From Apricaphanius iberus (Eukaryota > Chordata > Actinopteri > Cyprinodontiformes > Aphaniidae): a stretch of DNA of 64,000 nt. A program made the position numbers and the translations under genes. The notes beneath the pieces are model-generated. The model saw nothing but the letters and a program-made list of their open reading frames with translations. It had not been told where the DNA came from and searched no databases. Numbering within the stretch: position 1 is the first letter of the stretch; each line of letters starts with the position of its first letter. Of this stretch, positions 50,886 through 64,000 are shown piece after piece. The stretch spans positions 1,220,001 through 1,284,000 of the forward strand of contig JAPXFQ010002623.1 in assembly GCA_028564705.1 (NCBI GenBank), in the 5' to 3' direction.

Positions 50886-50916
50886 GCAGTCACCCCCCTA
50901 TAGGAGGGGTGACTGC
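50886..50916. repeat. Near-perfect GC-rich hairpin
   Basis: GCAGTCACCCC (50886-50896) pairs with GGGGTGACTGC (50906-50916) around a CCTATAGGA-like centre that itself pairs, giving a 14-15 base-pair stem. It is flanked by a TATAGC-rich symmetrical AT block (50862-50885). Confidence 0.7.
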
Positions 50917-51120
50917 TCTGTGACTGTGTTTATGTTTTAAGTGGGCTTGTTTAAAAAACAAAGAAAACATTGGTATAGCTGCTACTAATCACAAGTGAGT
51001 TTTGAGTAGATTGAGAAAAGTAAAAAAAAAAAAAATCAAAGAAGGTTACCATCTAAACTGAAAAATATTTACAGTTGTAACCTTTCAGTATTATAATAAA
51101 TCGTTATGGTGGGATGTTTA

Positions 51121-51500
51121 ATCTTTAATAAAAAAAAAAAAAAAAAATCCATAATAAAAACCGATTCCATTTTATCCTATCGATTTATATGATGTGCAAA
51201 ATCACATATCTTACAAGCCAGCAACCTTAAATGCAAATGTAGAATCTATTTGTGGCCTAACCAGCATCTAACTAAACCCAGGGTGGAGGTGTGGTCAATA
51301 AACCTTGAAAAATAAACAAAACACAAAAGCTTTTTAAGCCTCCTTAGGGGTTTCTGGGCTTCAAATACTTCAGAAATCTGATTTTCTAGAACTGACAGTT
51401 GTTCAACCAGCATAGCTTCACTGTCTTGTCAACCTGCTTTTTGAATTAGTAAAAAAAAAAAAAAAAAAAAAAATCATCCAAACAAAAAAAAAATTTAAAA
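51121..51500. repeat. A-rich tracts
   Basis: Long A runs at 51130-51147 and 51451-51473, possibly old retroposon tails. No body was recognised. Confidence 0.5.
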
Positions 51501-53218
51501 GCCGATAAAACAGTTACTGAAAAAACTTGAATCTCAAAAAGCCGGGCCTACCTTAAAGCAAATGAGAAGCATACTTTGATTTCTAATGGTTGCATCTTTT
51601 TCTAAGTGTTTATTTTACAACATAGAACACATGTAATGTCTATCTGCTGACCGAGGAATGAAGGAGTGTGTCCGTATGTGTAACACCACGTGTCTGTCTT
51701 GTGGTTGCATCAGCCCCTCTTCCTCTCATCTCCCCTTTTTGAGTTTTCCAGGTAGTAACTGGCACAACCTCAATCTAAACTCATGAAACAAACACCCACC
51801 GCACAAATGTGTACACACAAACTGTAGGTTCACTATTCTGCTTTAGCTCAGAAATTACACAAAATCTCAAAATTCGAGAAGGCAATGAAATGAAAGCAAA
51901 AAGTAAAGTTTGCTAAAGACAAACATACACACCAGTAAACCAGCTTCATGAGATCATCTGATCATTAGAAGCTGCAAACCACCTGCTTATACTCTGTTCC
52001 ACCCTCCTCCTCCTGTTTTCCTCTAATAAGTTGTGTGAAGTGATGCAACTTGGCAACAACAGGTTGTAACACAGAGGTCTTGGTAAAGCTCTTACTAGTC
52101 CAGCAAAGAACTTCGCTTTGTGAGCGTGCACGTGTCTGTGTGGATCTATGAAAGGTATTGTTCCAAGGGAGCTGATTAGGCAGATAGCTTAGATTAAATC
52201 TGGGCTGTGTGTGATTTCTTTACTACATTCATACTACTAAATAACTGTATGAACTGCCTACAAAATGCCAGTGGGGATAGGCATTGCTGGATTGCCTATG
52301 ATGTATCACGCTAAAACTTTTGAGCAATTAAAAACAATTATGTTAAATACCAAACCCCTAAAATGTATGGTGTAGTTGGTATTTCACTCTACTTTTTAAA
52401 TTCATTGTCGACACAGAGGTAGAAAAAATATTTATTTATTAATTTTTTTCAATAAATATTTTTCTTTGCCAGGCTGGTGTCTTGTTGTCAAAATAATCAA
52501 GCCAAAACTTGAGCAGCAAAAAATAAACAATAAAAATTATGATAAACATTTCAGCTGCTCAACATGAAGAATGCACTATTTTAAATAACCAACCTCATTT
52601 TTTTGTTGTTGGAAAGGGATTTGTAAATCATTGGAAGGGTTTTTGCACATTTTCCTTATCAAAATAAAAGGTATCCTTTTTTAAAATCATTTTGGGATTG
52701 TCCGAAAGAAATACAAAGAAAAGAAAGAACAGGATTTGGGCCACTCATCTTCTTGGAACATTGCCATATTTAGTAAAGTTTACTGAATTTATTAAAAGCT
52801 TTTTTTAGTGCAACAAATGTGGAACTACCTAATATAACAGAGAAAATGTAAAAAGCAATGCTATAAAAAGATGAAATACTTTGTGTTTTGTTTAACTTTT
52901 TTAATGAGATTTTAATTTGTTGGCAACATTTTTGCCATAACTTAAAATAACAAGTCTCCATCTGTGTCAACTATGATTCTTAAACTGCAGTAGAAAATAC
53001 ACTTTGGACTGTGGATTTGTAAAATAATAACCCACCCAAAAAATAAAAACCTGATCAAATCTAAGCTCAGTTTACTCATCCCCATTTAAATTTATACGTG
53101 CATGATTACTGTGCTCTTTGCAATGATGCATTACAAGCAATGCAACATATAAACTTTAATCTGTAAAGAGGTGATTACCGAATTTATGTTCTGGTATAGC
53201 TACACCAAATGCACACAC

Positions 53219-53255
53219 CAAAAAAAAAAAAAAAAAGAAAGAAAGAAAAAGAAAT
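53219..53255. repeat. A-rich (A)n(GAAA)n tract
   Basis: A run of about 17 A followed by GAAAGAAAGAAAAAGAAA. Confidence 0.8.
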
Positions 53256-53411
53256 CATTTTGTTTCGATTTCCAGCTAGTTTTTTTATCCCAAGACTCCT
53301 AAGCAAATCATAAACTTGATAATACTCTCAAACAGAAGGAGAAAAATGCTTTGTGACACTTTTGTAAGACGCATTAATAAAAACAGGCCGAAGGCCTCAC
53401 TTCAGAGTTGT

Positions 53412-53890
53412 TCCCAGTGTTTCCCACACAGATCAATGTGTGGCGTTGCGCCACTGGTTCAACTCAGACCAAAAAATAAATAAAAATAAAACGTCACATA
53501 TTGCATTTTGTATTTATTTTTTACGCTATTTTAGTCACACCTCCAATAATACCCGACTGCAGCCGCAACACCATAGCCTCGTCCTCTCTCTTTCTCAGAC
53601 AGCTTGGGATGTGTCGTCTGTGTGACAGCAGTGGGATATTTCTGCAGGGGGAGAGTTTCTGATTCCCCTCAAATAAACAAGGACCCCACGGTAGAGGAAA
53701 GTAACGCCATTTGGATTTGGTCCTCAGCCAGGCGCAAGCGGGGTGGCATATTGAACCATTTTTCCGGCTTAAGAGGAGGAAAGCGGGAGGAACCATAAGA
53801 CACTGCACACATGGGCATCCCGATTTTCCCGGGAGAGTCCTAAATTTTAGTGCCCCTCCCGGAAATTTCCCGACATCTGACGATGTTGTT
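53412..53890. mobile_element. hAT-type DNA transposon remnant
   Basis: CCCAGTGTTTCCCACACAG followed by ATCAATGTGTGGCGTTGCG is the end of a common fish hAT-like family. The following GC-richer block (53540-53890) differs in composition from the surrounding intron. No coding frame with known similarity. Confidence 0.45.
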
Positions 53891-54944
53891 TATCATATAC
53901 ACTCCCTGTTTCTATGTGAGAGGGATGGCGAATAAAACATGTTTCATTTGGATTTTCTCAATGAAGGTGCTATGGGGTACAGTTTCCTCATTCATGACAT
54001 GAAAATCCTTCACCTGTGGGCGTAATTTACCGGTTTGCATCCAAAATAGGTCAACTACGTGATTCATATGTCCAATGAGGAAAACAATCAGCTGTAATTA
54101 GTGACGTGCGCCGCAGCAGCAAACCACAAGTTTTCAGAACAGTCTTTATGTGACCAAAGGAAGCTGCGATTTAAATTCCTTTTTAAATCTTCCAAGTTAT
54201 TTAGGAATAAAAACGGTTTCAACCGACTTCAAGTATTGTTTCCTTTCATTTCGAGTGAGTTTTTAGAATGATTAATAGCCTATAAGTTCTTATTCCTAAA
54301 AGTTCAGTGCTGCTGAGCAGGGGTGTATCCAGGAGATTAATAAAGAGGGGCTAAAAGGGGCCAAGGTGGGTCTGGGAATGTAGCACTAAAATAGAACCAG
54401 AGATGTTCCTCTATTGGGGACCCAATAAGAGCTGGTCACATTTTAGAGTTATCATCTGTTAAAATGACATTTAAAGTCATTTTATTTTACTAAGGTTTAT
54501 GTAACAGTGTAGACTCCAACTCTGCTTGTTTTTCATACAATTTAAGTGATTGGCAAAAAATAAAATACTATCACAAAAAAACAATGCAACTTTTCACAAA
54601 AGCTTTTTCACAAAATGTAGGGACTGTTTAATTTTGGCAAATGCATAAACACTTTAAAATTCAAGTGTTTAATTTGTATTTTCTTAATTAAAGTTATAAT
54701 GAATGTAATAAAGTCTGTGTAACCAATTATTAACTTTCGAGTTAATCAGGGAGTTGTACTTACTGCTATGGCAGCATGTTATTAGAAGAGCAGGTCTATT
54801 GTATGATTTTATAATCCTGATTATTTAGGCAGCATATAGTTTCATGTTTGCCAGCTATATACAGAAAACGTTTTTTCTCTGAAGTCAAATATTACATGCA
54901 GTGTTTTTGCAAATTTAAATTAAATGTATGACTGTAGGACTACT

Positions 54945-54990
54945 ATAATATTAATTATTATAATAATTAATATTAATATTATAATAGTAA
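54945..54990. repeat. AT-only palindrome
   Basis: ATAATATTAATTATTATAAT and its complement form a long self-pairing block. Confidence 0.6.
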
Positions 54991-57900
54991 GTTATCTTCT
55001 CAATTTACATAAAAGTTTGTATTTTCTTTCCATTCCAGAAGGATAAATACAACCTTTTCCAGTGAAGTTGACGTTTTTGCCCCTGGGATGTAACACAAGA
55101 TATTTTAATTAACAGTTATTGGTTGGTTAGCTTCAAGGTATTCAAACACAGTATAAAGTAAGCTTCATAAAAGTTATTGTTGATCAATTTCAGTCAACTG
55201 CTGAAATACCTGATTTCAACAAAACCTTGTAAACAAACATTTTCTTTTAAGATAGAGCTCTTGAAAATAACCAAGTATGAAATTTAACGAGTTTACAAAA
55301 ATACTAAAAATCTAGCCCCATTGCTGCTCGCTGCATCACATTAAGTGTTAAGTTGTTTCTCAAAGCATAATAAACAGACAGAACTAAAATTCAATGACTG
55401 AATGAAGGGATGAATTAAGAAATTAATAGTAAATATTATTTTTCAAAAATCTCAAGTGAAAAGTTAATGGAAAAATTAATACATTGACAAATATAAAAAT
55501 TATAAAAGTAATTTAAGACAATCTAAAACCTTAAATGGGGAATCTGGGCCTTATAAGACTTAAAAAAAGAGACGAATGAAAAATTCAAGACTTGTGAATG
55601 CTATTTTTTTTTTAAAGGCACAGGTACAGAACTTGTACACAGTACAAAAAAAATCCCCTGCTGAATTCTGTAAAATCTGATCTATAGCTGCCTTTTCTGA
55701 ATTAGAATTAGATCCTTTTATTTTAGCTTGTAAATTGCCTTTTTTACAAGTAAAGCACATACAAACCCATAATCAGTAACACAGAGTGGAACGGAAAGGG
55801 GGGAACTACCTGATAACAATATGTGTATTTAAACAAATTGATAAGATGGGATGTATTAAAGGCCATGTTAAAACTCCATCTTATCTTACCGTTCTCAGAG
55901 GCAGTTCTTTCATGGCTCTTTGTTACGACTTTTCCTTTAATCATTTATTCTTCAGCAAAGCAAAACAAAAACAGTCTTTGATAAATAAAATGTTTTTTCT
56001 TCCCTTATCAGTCATTCCTTCTGAGGTTCTATTTCACACTCAGTATAAGTGTTCACATAGAGTGTTAATGCACACATGAACATTAAAGTCATTTCTTAAT
56101 TCTCTGCATTAGCAGAGAGGCATGTGAGATATAGAGGGAGAACGCAGCGTTCATATCTGTGTATCAGATAGTGTGTGTGGGGTTGCATGGCCAGGGGGTT
56201 TATCAGCTTAGGACAACCCCCTCCCAGCTTTAAACACAAACAGGAATTAGACAGACTGTGGGAATTCTTACTGGGATTGAAATTGCCAGACCTAATCACT
56301 ATTGGTAGGAAAAAAGAAGTGTGCTGATGAAGTGTACGAGGCTAATGTGTGTCAAAGGGAAAGCGTAAGAATTGCGTAATAATCCAGCTCCCTCAACTCC
56401 TATCATGACATTACAAAGAGCAGGCTTAGAGCTTTGAGATTTTGTGCGTGTTTGTCAGTGAGTGCCTGGATCTCACAAACACACACACTTAAAAAATAAT
56501 AACATGCATTTTAATAATTATTTATGACAAAGACTGACAAAAATAATGCTGCGGGCAGGTTGAGCCTCTCATCTCAGAAGAAATCAAAGTCCTCAGTGTG
56601 TGACGTAGGCTTGCGTATAACCGCGTGTGCCTTCTGCGTTACAATAAGTGGGTCAACCTTCTTACTGTATAAATAATAAATGGGTATTTTAAGCACAATA
56701 CAAGCTTGCTAATGAATAGGCTATTTCAGTATGGAACTTTTGAAACAGTTGTTTAATATTGATTCCTTTCAATCTGAATGAACTACAGACTAAAATGTGT
56801 GGATTATTTTACTTAAATGTCTCCACTTTACACATTAGGTAGACACTCAAAGTTAAGTGGGGGGTGGGGGGGTGGTATCATCCTGACCATGCGCCTACAC
56901 ATGCGTGAATTCTGTGCATTAAACTGACTCACTTTTTTAAAGGCAACATATTTTTTAGTTAAGCGTTCTAATAAGAATATGACAATAATCATGTTAAAGC
57001 ATTCTTTTACTAAAACAATATACATACAAACATAAGGTGCCAACTTTAAACTGAAAGTGCATTAAGAGTTAGAGATTTATCCACAAATCTGGCAGCCAGA
57101 CATTAACTATTATTATTAGCTTTAATTATTTAATTATTAACTATTCATAGCCTATTATAATTCTGTTCCACGTTTCATCCGAATAAGCACTGAAGGTACA
57201 CACAGGTGTTGAAAATCGCACCTTTATTCAATTAATAACAGTTGAAAGCCAAAGTATTACGTCTTTTGTTTCTCAAATTGCAGACATTAAAAATCCACAT
57301 ATACCAGAGGGATGGCAAATTTATACATGTCCGCCCCAGAAGAATATGCGTAACAATAAAATGCGTTACCTTTGTAACCTATGCTGTTGTTGCCCGTTCT
57401 GTGCAGATAAACTTCTACTTAATTTACAGATCAGAGTCCTGCAATAATGGTTCCTGCAGCTAATTTGCGGTTTCAGGTGGACAAATCAAATCTTTGTCTG
57501 GGAGCGATGGATGCTGAAATAGTGAGAATAATCTGCATTCAGCACAAAGATGGAGAGATTTTCAGACATACTCTCTCCACACAATGGAAGGTGGGAGTCA
57601 ACCAAAAATATTATATTAATGTTTTTCATCCATCCACTTAAAAATAAAAAAAAATTTCAACCAGACCCATAACATTTAGATTATTTTCCATCTTGAAACG
57701 GTACCTGCAACATTGCAAAATGTTTCTGGAGCAGAAAGGAGTCTGTAAACATCTTAAAAGTAGCATCTGCGCAGAAAGAAAACATGACGGTGGCAGAGAG
57801 GAATATTTATTGTTGAAATACACATTTTGTTAATCTACTCTTCACATTTAATAAATGTATTTTCTCTTTCTGTTTCCCAGTGAATTAGACGGGAGGAAAG

Positions 57901-58469
57901 CTCTCTATATTATATCTATAATCTGTTTAAATCCATAAATATGATCGCATTTGTAATCTGCCGTACTTAATTTAGAAACATTACCTTCAGTTTAACAGAT
58001 TGCGTGCAGCTCGCGCAAAAGTAGGTCAGAAGCCGAAACGCTAATTTTAAGGTGCTCTGCGGTTGTTAAAAAAAGGCTCAGGATTGGTGGAGAAAAACTT
58101 AAAAATAAAAAGTGTCCTGTCCTGCATTCTGACCATTATTTTGTACCTCGCCAGTCACTGGCTGCAATTTCCTCAACTTGTCACAACCATGACTACCTTT
58201 TAACTGCTTGTTACGATAATTTGTCTGCGCTGTTTCACCGCAAGGTTGTTTTTTAAAGTAGTGGCGGATTTTCCCAGGTCATATCTGTAACGCTAAATTC
58301 CATTAATATTACTCTGAGATGGAGGATGTTTTAAAAAAATAAACTTGATATGCATGGATGCAAAAAAACAGAACATTTACCTGGTTGAAGAGCGGGGGAA
58401 AATCAGGACACAGATAGCACCAACTAGCGGGAAAACCCCATTTTTACACTTTATGAAAATCAATTTTAT

Positions 58470-58656
58470 CTTATTTTTCTGTGCTTCCCCCGGCATACCG
58501 CTGCTGATACAGCGCCCTCATGGTGGCACAACTCTGCAACTGCAGTAAAAATAACTTCCATATAGCTGGGGGCAGAGCGATATCAGGCTGAGGCGGCACA
58601 AAATTAGCTGTAGGCGGCCGCCACGGAAATTTAACGGCAGGAAAAACCCTGGGTAA
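58470..58656. mobile_element. hAT-type DNA transposon end
   Basis: GGCGGCCGCCACGGAAATTT then GGCAGGAAAAACCCTGGG at 58639-58652 is an end of a family with subterminal GGCGGCCGCC. GC-rich compared with the flanks. Confidence 0.45.
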
Positions 58657-59089
58657 GGAGTCACACAATATATCAAGTCTCAGTTATCGGTAGAGTTTCA
58701 TCATGCACAATATCCTGATCACAAAGGACTGCTTGGATGCGATTAGGTGAGCCATTACAGTTTGGGTGCCGTGCAGCAAAACTCTGCTATGACATCTGGA
58801 CGGACTTCCATTGTCAACTGATAAAAAGCTGCCCAACTTAATATTACCCATATAAGATTTGATATGAAATATTTTTACAGCCCATCAACAATTTTGTTTA
58901 GGAGTGTAAATGACACAGATATATCCTTCAAGCGCAAAAATATCAACCAGTGGAAAGTCTTAGCAATTTTGGAATCAAACGTGTATTAAAAATAGCATGT
59001 TTCTGCCTTCAACACTAAAAAATTTGTTTCAGAATAAAATGCCACCATCAGTGAGCCTTTTGGTCATTCATAAGCAGAGAGGGAGTACT

Positions 59090-59200
59090 GGAATGAGACT
59101 CAAATCCTGACTTGAGTCACTTTTCAGGGACCTGTGACTTGACTTGAGCAGCACATCGATGACTTGCACTTCAACTTGCAACTTCAGAACTTCAACTTTG
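59090..59200. repeat. Dispersed GACTTG-rich repeat
   Basis: Repeated GACTTGA, ACTTGCA and CAACTT words resemble a known class of fish simple-like dispersed repeat. Confidence 0.4.
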
Positions 59201-61269
59201 AAATGTGTTATGGGAAAATGATTTCAAATTAGCTCTATTTGGTGATTAGTAAATATCAGTAAAGGCTTCCAGGGAATATGGCAAAATACTTGGGACTCAA
59301 TGAAGAGACCAAGTTAAAATGTCACTTACTCTGGTTGACTGAAGGATGCATCTTGTCATGTCTGTAGAGTAGACCAAACACTTCTGACAGAAAGGCTCTG
59401 GAAGCTCGTACAGGCAGGCAGAAGCACCATGTTAAAAGGTGTTTACACGTTCTGATTCAAATGTCCCAAACCGCGATCAGCACCCAGACTATGCCTGCAA
59501 CTGTACATGCAGGAACTGCAAGTCTTATCCAGACAGCTGCTTCTAATTTAATCATTAAAGCTGCTACATGACGGCATGTTTCTCCAAGACTGGATAAAAA
59601 AAAATAATAATTTTTGTAAGTGGTTGTATTCCATTTTTCGCCATAGACCAGACACCACTGAATTACTCAAGTCACAGGACAACTTAATTTGTACAACTCC
59701 GAATACACTTCCATAAATAAACAAATAAATAATGATCAGTGATCAATAAGGGCTTACAAGCTTTGCAGTCCCGTTGAGGATTTCGCTTTTCTCCTTGGTG
59801 ATGAAAATCATGCCGTTTCAGCTTGTCTGATCTCCGTTTTTAGTACAAAAACGGCAGAGAATTGGCCCAACTCAGGTGGAAACAATATAATCTCAGGCCT
59901 CCACACTTTTGAAAGCCGTAAACTTTTTTTTGTCGGCTTTAGGAATAGGAGTAAATGTCTCCCCAGCAGATTTGTGGCTAGGCACCGGCGAATTAAACAA
60001 ATGTTTTTCAAATATCTAAAAGGGGGCTTTAAATAACTTCAATTTTGCAGTGAATATAGATTTAAAGTTTCTCTCTAAAGCTCTCCCGGTCTTCAAATGT
60101 TAAAGTGGTTATATACTGGGGGATTTCGCCACTAACCCTCTTGGAAGTGTTTGTTGCGTCTCTCTATAGTCATTCATTTTGTTTGGTTGCTTCCCACCCA
60201 ACCTCTCGCGCAGGCGCACAAAGATGTCAACAAAGATCCTCCCATAAATAATGGATAACATAACCTCCTGTAAATGATCCTCAAACAGAATTACCTCAGC
60301 AGTCAAACTCATAATACCCTAAACTTATTTGTTCAATCACTGACATTTTTAGAGGATAAGTAATCAAACAAGTCAAGGCCTGCCTGAACTAAAAGATCCT
60401 CTTCCTTTCCTTGTCTGCTAGGAGAAAAAAAAATACAGCCACCCCTCACTATAAAGTTGTTCAACCATTTTTTATAGTTTACAATTTAACATGCTTTCTT
60501 TACAGGGCACTAAGTAGGGGTCCTCCATTCCATTAATTTTGGTGGATCAGGGATGGACATATATTTCCATGTGAATTCGATCCACTTATCTTATAGGCCT
60601 CTTAGCGTGGCTGTGTCTGTGCTGACACAAAATGGTTTCTATACTTTATATTGCCCTAACTCTTCAACCGTTTGTGCTATCAATGTAATTCCAATGGATT
60701 CAGAAAGCTGGATTCTAGCTTTGTTGTGGTATAAGGTACATTATGGTAATGGATGTAATTTCCTGTCTGAGAACTGGGTATAACATTGCTGGCTGGGCTA
60801 GGCTAAGCTAAGCTACCTTCACACCTTCATGAGGCCTGGAAACAGAGTCAGACCCAGAGGATTTCAACCCACAGCCAACCAGATTAATACCCAAACCAAG
60901 TCCTCTAACCACCATCACCAACACCAGGTGACGACTTTGACTTTTTTTTTTTTTTATGCAGAGGTAATGAAGCTCTTGTGTTCAAACACTGCATATTAAC
61001 ACTCCCTGCATGTACAAAGAGTGCAGTGTTCTGTGTTTCAAAAGATTGAAGGCAATTGTCAATCTCCTCCCTGTCGTGTCTCCTACACTTGCCAAATTTA
61101 TCATGTCTGGTTATAAGAATCTTCTCATTCAGAAGAAAAAAACAGCACAAACAACTACCCATAACTATGTTCCTCAATCGGAGCCACCTGAAAAAAGAAA
61201 CCGCTGCATATTAATACTTTTATGATTTAAAATCTATGAAGGTTTGAACTTTGAGAGACTAGTATTAAA

Positions 61270-61456
61270 CTAGTTATAATTGTGAGTAAATGTGAATGTA
61301 TTTGTGAGAAGAATTTATTTAGTGTGTAGCGAGGGGTTTTACAGCCCTAAAACATATATAAATGTAAAAAATAACGATAGCCACTTCGCATATTTTGCCT
61401 GTTGCGGGTTATTTTTAGAACGTAACCCCCGCAATTAACAAGGGACCACTGTACAC
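61270..61456 (-). mobile_element. DNA transposon end
   Basis: GGGTTATTTTTAGAACGTAAC, CCCCGCAATTAAC and AAGGGACCACTGTAC at the right end, preceded by GCGAGGGGTTTTACAGCCC. This is a well-known teleost transposon terminus. A matching left end may lie near 60435, but the match is weak. Confidence 0.5.
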
Positions 61457-62277
61457 CTGAAAAGAAACAGTCATGGCAGGAGAGCCATTTTTCAAGTCAA
61501 ATTACTCATACAACCACAGTCTATCTCCCTAACCTTTATTGACCAATCAGCTTGTGACGGCAACACACACATAACGACACACACACTTGACCTCTTGTCA
61601 AATGTAATGATTGCTGCCGGTTCTCTGAGCAACAGGTTAGATACAGAGTTACAACGTTGATCAAATCATAAAGGACTCTAAAACACATCAACCTTTGACT
61701 TTCATGACTTCACACATGATTAAGCAAAACCACGCCTAAATAAAAATACAATATTTATAAATATTGTTTAAATACAGTATAGCAATAGGAATCAATGTCA
61801 TGAAAAGCGTTTTAAGATGACATGTTTAAGGTATTTAATAAACTAAATAAACAACAATTACTTGGCACATAAAAATTGTTGATGCAACGTCATTTTGAAA
61901 AAAAAAAAAAAAATAGATATTTGGGTAACACCATTAAGAAAATGTGCTGCTAAAGTCAGAGCAAAATAAAGCTGGCCACTTGTTTGCACATCGGCGAGCC
62001 GACGGAGCCTTGAACTTTCCACACAAAGCAAAGCAGGACCCAGCTAAAGGAGTGTGTCATTCCTGTACCTTTTGTTTATGTAACTGTGCAAAGAAGAGCA
62101 ATTCTGAGTGCACATACACAGGTAATAACCTTTATCGGTAAATGGTTTGCTTACAGTGGTCACTTGAAACTGACAGAGTCATTCTAATAAAACAAAAAAC
62201 ACACAAAAACAAACAGAGGCTTACAGACATAAAAATTTGTAAAAGAGCAACAGAGAATCAGGTGCGTGCTGACTTAC

Positions 62278-62402
62278 CGGTAGGGAACGTGTGAAGGGAT
62301 GTGCTAGCCGATCCTCAGTCTCCCTTTCTTTTCAGCTCTCCTCAGTAGAAACCCAGAACTGCCGGTGTGTCAGCTTCACTCATGACTGGACTAACACGGT
62401 TT
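62278..62402 (-). other. taok3: Predicted non-coding 5' leader exon of taok3
   Basis: On the minus strand a strong CCG|GTAAGTCAG donor follows a stretch with a possible acceptor (AAACCTCAG ending at 62403). An upstream leader exon is required by the acceptor at 46833, and this is the best-formed candidate donor seen in the 17 kb upstream. The leader would contain one short upstream ORF of 13 codons starting MSEADTP. The 5' limit is uncertain. Confidence 0.45.
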
Positions 62403-64000
62403 CTGAGGTTTGAATAGGGAAGAAGCAAAAACAAAAAAATAAACAGTTAGATGGCTGCTCATTAAGTGCAGAAAATGAATTGTTGCATGTGGACTTGATT
62501 TGTCAAACCAAAGTAGTATCAACTGGATAAAAATGACACCGTAGTAAAAACAGTAAGACAATTGATAGCCTTTTATACAACAAAAACAGACCGATATACA
62601 GTTGATATGATTTCTAAACCTCTAAACAAACCTAACTATTCTATGCTTGGTGTTAATTAGCCTTATGTGTGTGTGTACATGTCCTTCAAGTTTGTCTCAA
62701 TTCTTTGGTTAGCTGGGTGCGAGTTGTATTTCCACAACAATCTTGGATAAAGAGTCTGCTTTAGTGACAAACCCACAAGGTTATATTTACATTTTCATAA
62801 CAGAGGAGGTTATAATATTGGGAATACACCACGCTGAACGACCATACATACAGTAGAGGATTTGGACAGTCTGCATGGCTTATCTGTTTAACAGAGGCAT
62901 GGCTCACCCATCAACGTCAGAGACTAATCATGAGCCAACAGAAGTTTTCAGATGCTGCTGAATACACTCACAGTGGTCTGCTCCATTTTCTCCTAAATAA
63001 AGATGTTAAACAAAACCTTGAGGCTATAATCTGAGCTTTGTTTGACTTGCATCATGTCAACATGTGTTCATGTGCAGACAAAAATATCAATATCGTCTCA
63101 ACCAGTTATAAGCACATTTAGCTCTGTAGAGAATATCAAAATTTTAAGGAATAATATTTCGAACAGAAAAATTCATACATAATCAGATTGGTTAATAGGA
63201 TTAGATGAATTGCTGTCTGCATTATTACTTTTTCGTTGACATTAATGAGTTTTATTGAAATATTTAATTTCCTTTGGACACCATTTTATTTTCTAGTGAA
63301 ATGTCATCTATTGGCACTCATATCATATTGAATATTCTAACTCTTTATTTTTACAGTCATAAAAGATATAGGGTTAGTAAATTTTCATTCTTCGGAGGTT
63401 TCACTTTAGACTAACAGACTGTTTCGAGATTCTTTTACATTTCTTTTGTGGGGCAAAGTAAATGACAAATATAACAAATTAAATAGTGAGTTTCTGAGGA
63501 GATAAGTTGTTCATTTTAATTTATTTAATGAATTAAAAAATTGTCAATAGTTTTTATGGAACAAAAGGTCAGAAAGACTGCCAAGATTTTATGAGCTCCT
63601 GGAAATGTTTTGAAAATGCCCTAAAAGTGACAATGATGTTTGCTTTTCATTCATTAGAATCGGATAAGCACTTTAACGGCATTTTTTGTTTCCTGTAAAA
63701 CGTTCCTTACGCTGAATCGCTAATAAAACAAGAGATAAGAGTGATATAGGCTATAATCGCCCTGTGCAACCACAAATAAACCTTTCATATGGTTACAAGA
63801 AGAGCTCAATGTGAAATGATTCAACGGGCATTAAAAGTCTCCTTGGCATTTGTCATCATCCCCTCATCAACTAGCCTCTGCCAGTTACTCTGTCAGCTTA
63901 GGGAAAGAGAGCAAAATATAAAGCTGAAACGCAATCTAAGAGACTATTCCAGGACATCATTTGGGTTGATTAAATAGGAAAAAAATACTTGTTATAGGGA
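62403..64000. other. Right end of the window, no gene recognised
   Basis: AT-rich with a short GT run near 62664. No coding exon, CpG-rich promoter or named repeat was seen. SUDS3, the neighbour of TAOK3 in mammals, is not present within the window. Confidence 0.5.

Larger units (their letters stand above)
46833..62277 (-). other. taok3: taok3 leader intron
   Basis: About 15.4 kb. Listed content: inverted repeat at 47119, composite repeat 47840-50430 with a Harbinger insertion, Harbinger MITE 50609-50845, hairpin 50886, A tracts at 51121, 51451 and 53219, hAT ends near 53412 and 58651, and a DNA transposon end near 61450. The stretches 51500-53200, 54500-58400 and 61500-62270 show no gene or named repeat. 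Confidence 0.55.

Noticed and set aside
53412..58656. A single 5.2 kb hAT element bounded by CCCAGTGTTTCCC and GGAAAAACCCTGGG
   Set aside because: The ends belong to related but different families, and the sequence between them shows no transposase remains.
60435..61456. A complete inverted-repeat transposon with ends near 60435 and 61456
   Set aside because: The left end matches the right one too weakly; only the right terminus is reported.

Overview
The window is vertebrate nuclear DNA, almost certainly from a ray-finned fish. It is AT-rich, its genes have GT-AG introns, and it is littered with decayed Tc1/mariner, hAT and PIF/Harbinger transposons and tRNA-derived SINE-like copies of types common in teleosts. 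No bacterial genes, operons, CRISPR arrays, rRNA genes or canonical tRNA genes were seen.

Two protein-coding genes are present, arranged tail to tail. On the plus strand (205-3155) lies a complete four-exon pebp1 gene encoding a 187-residue phosphatidylethanolamine-binding protein 1 (Raf kinase inhibitor protein). On the minus strand, from 46738 down to 5834, lie all 19 coding exons of taok3, a STE20-family TAO kinase. They join in frame to 902 residues ending in the TAOK3-type C-terminus. A non-coding 5' leader exon is predicted near 62278-62402, and the promoter of the long form probably lies beyond position 64000. The PEBP1-TAOK3 neighbourhood is also found in mammals. Both products act in MAPK signalling: PEBP1 restrains RAF, and TAO kinases act upstream of MAP2Ks and Hippo.

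Layout: 1-3350 pebp1, with a Tc1 relic nested inside an inverted-repeat element in intron 1; 3351-4620 intergenic; 4646-5833 taok3 3' UTR; 5834-14050 the seven C-terminal coiled-coil exons, with two Tc1 graveyards in the last intron; 14453-14830 a GC-rich patch that looks like an internal promoter and alternative first exon; 19428-21733 the linker exons; 26497-43030 the kinase exons, separated by introns with SINE, Harbinger-MITE and multiply nested hAT insertions; 46604-46832 the start-codon exon; 46833-62277 a 15 kb leader intron holding a PIF/Harbinger relic that still carries pieces of both its transposase and its SANT-like gene; 62403-64000 nothing recognised.

The most interesting new suggestion is a short, kinase-less taok3 isoform. 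A 39-codon open exon (14453-14569), downstream of a TATA-like and CCAAT-bearing GC-rich stretch, ends in a donor at exactly the right phase to join the first coiled-coil exon. All repeat names are from pattern recognition only; no database search was possible.
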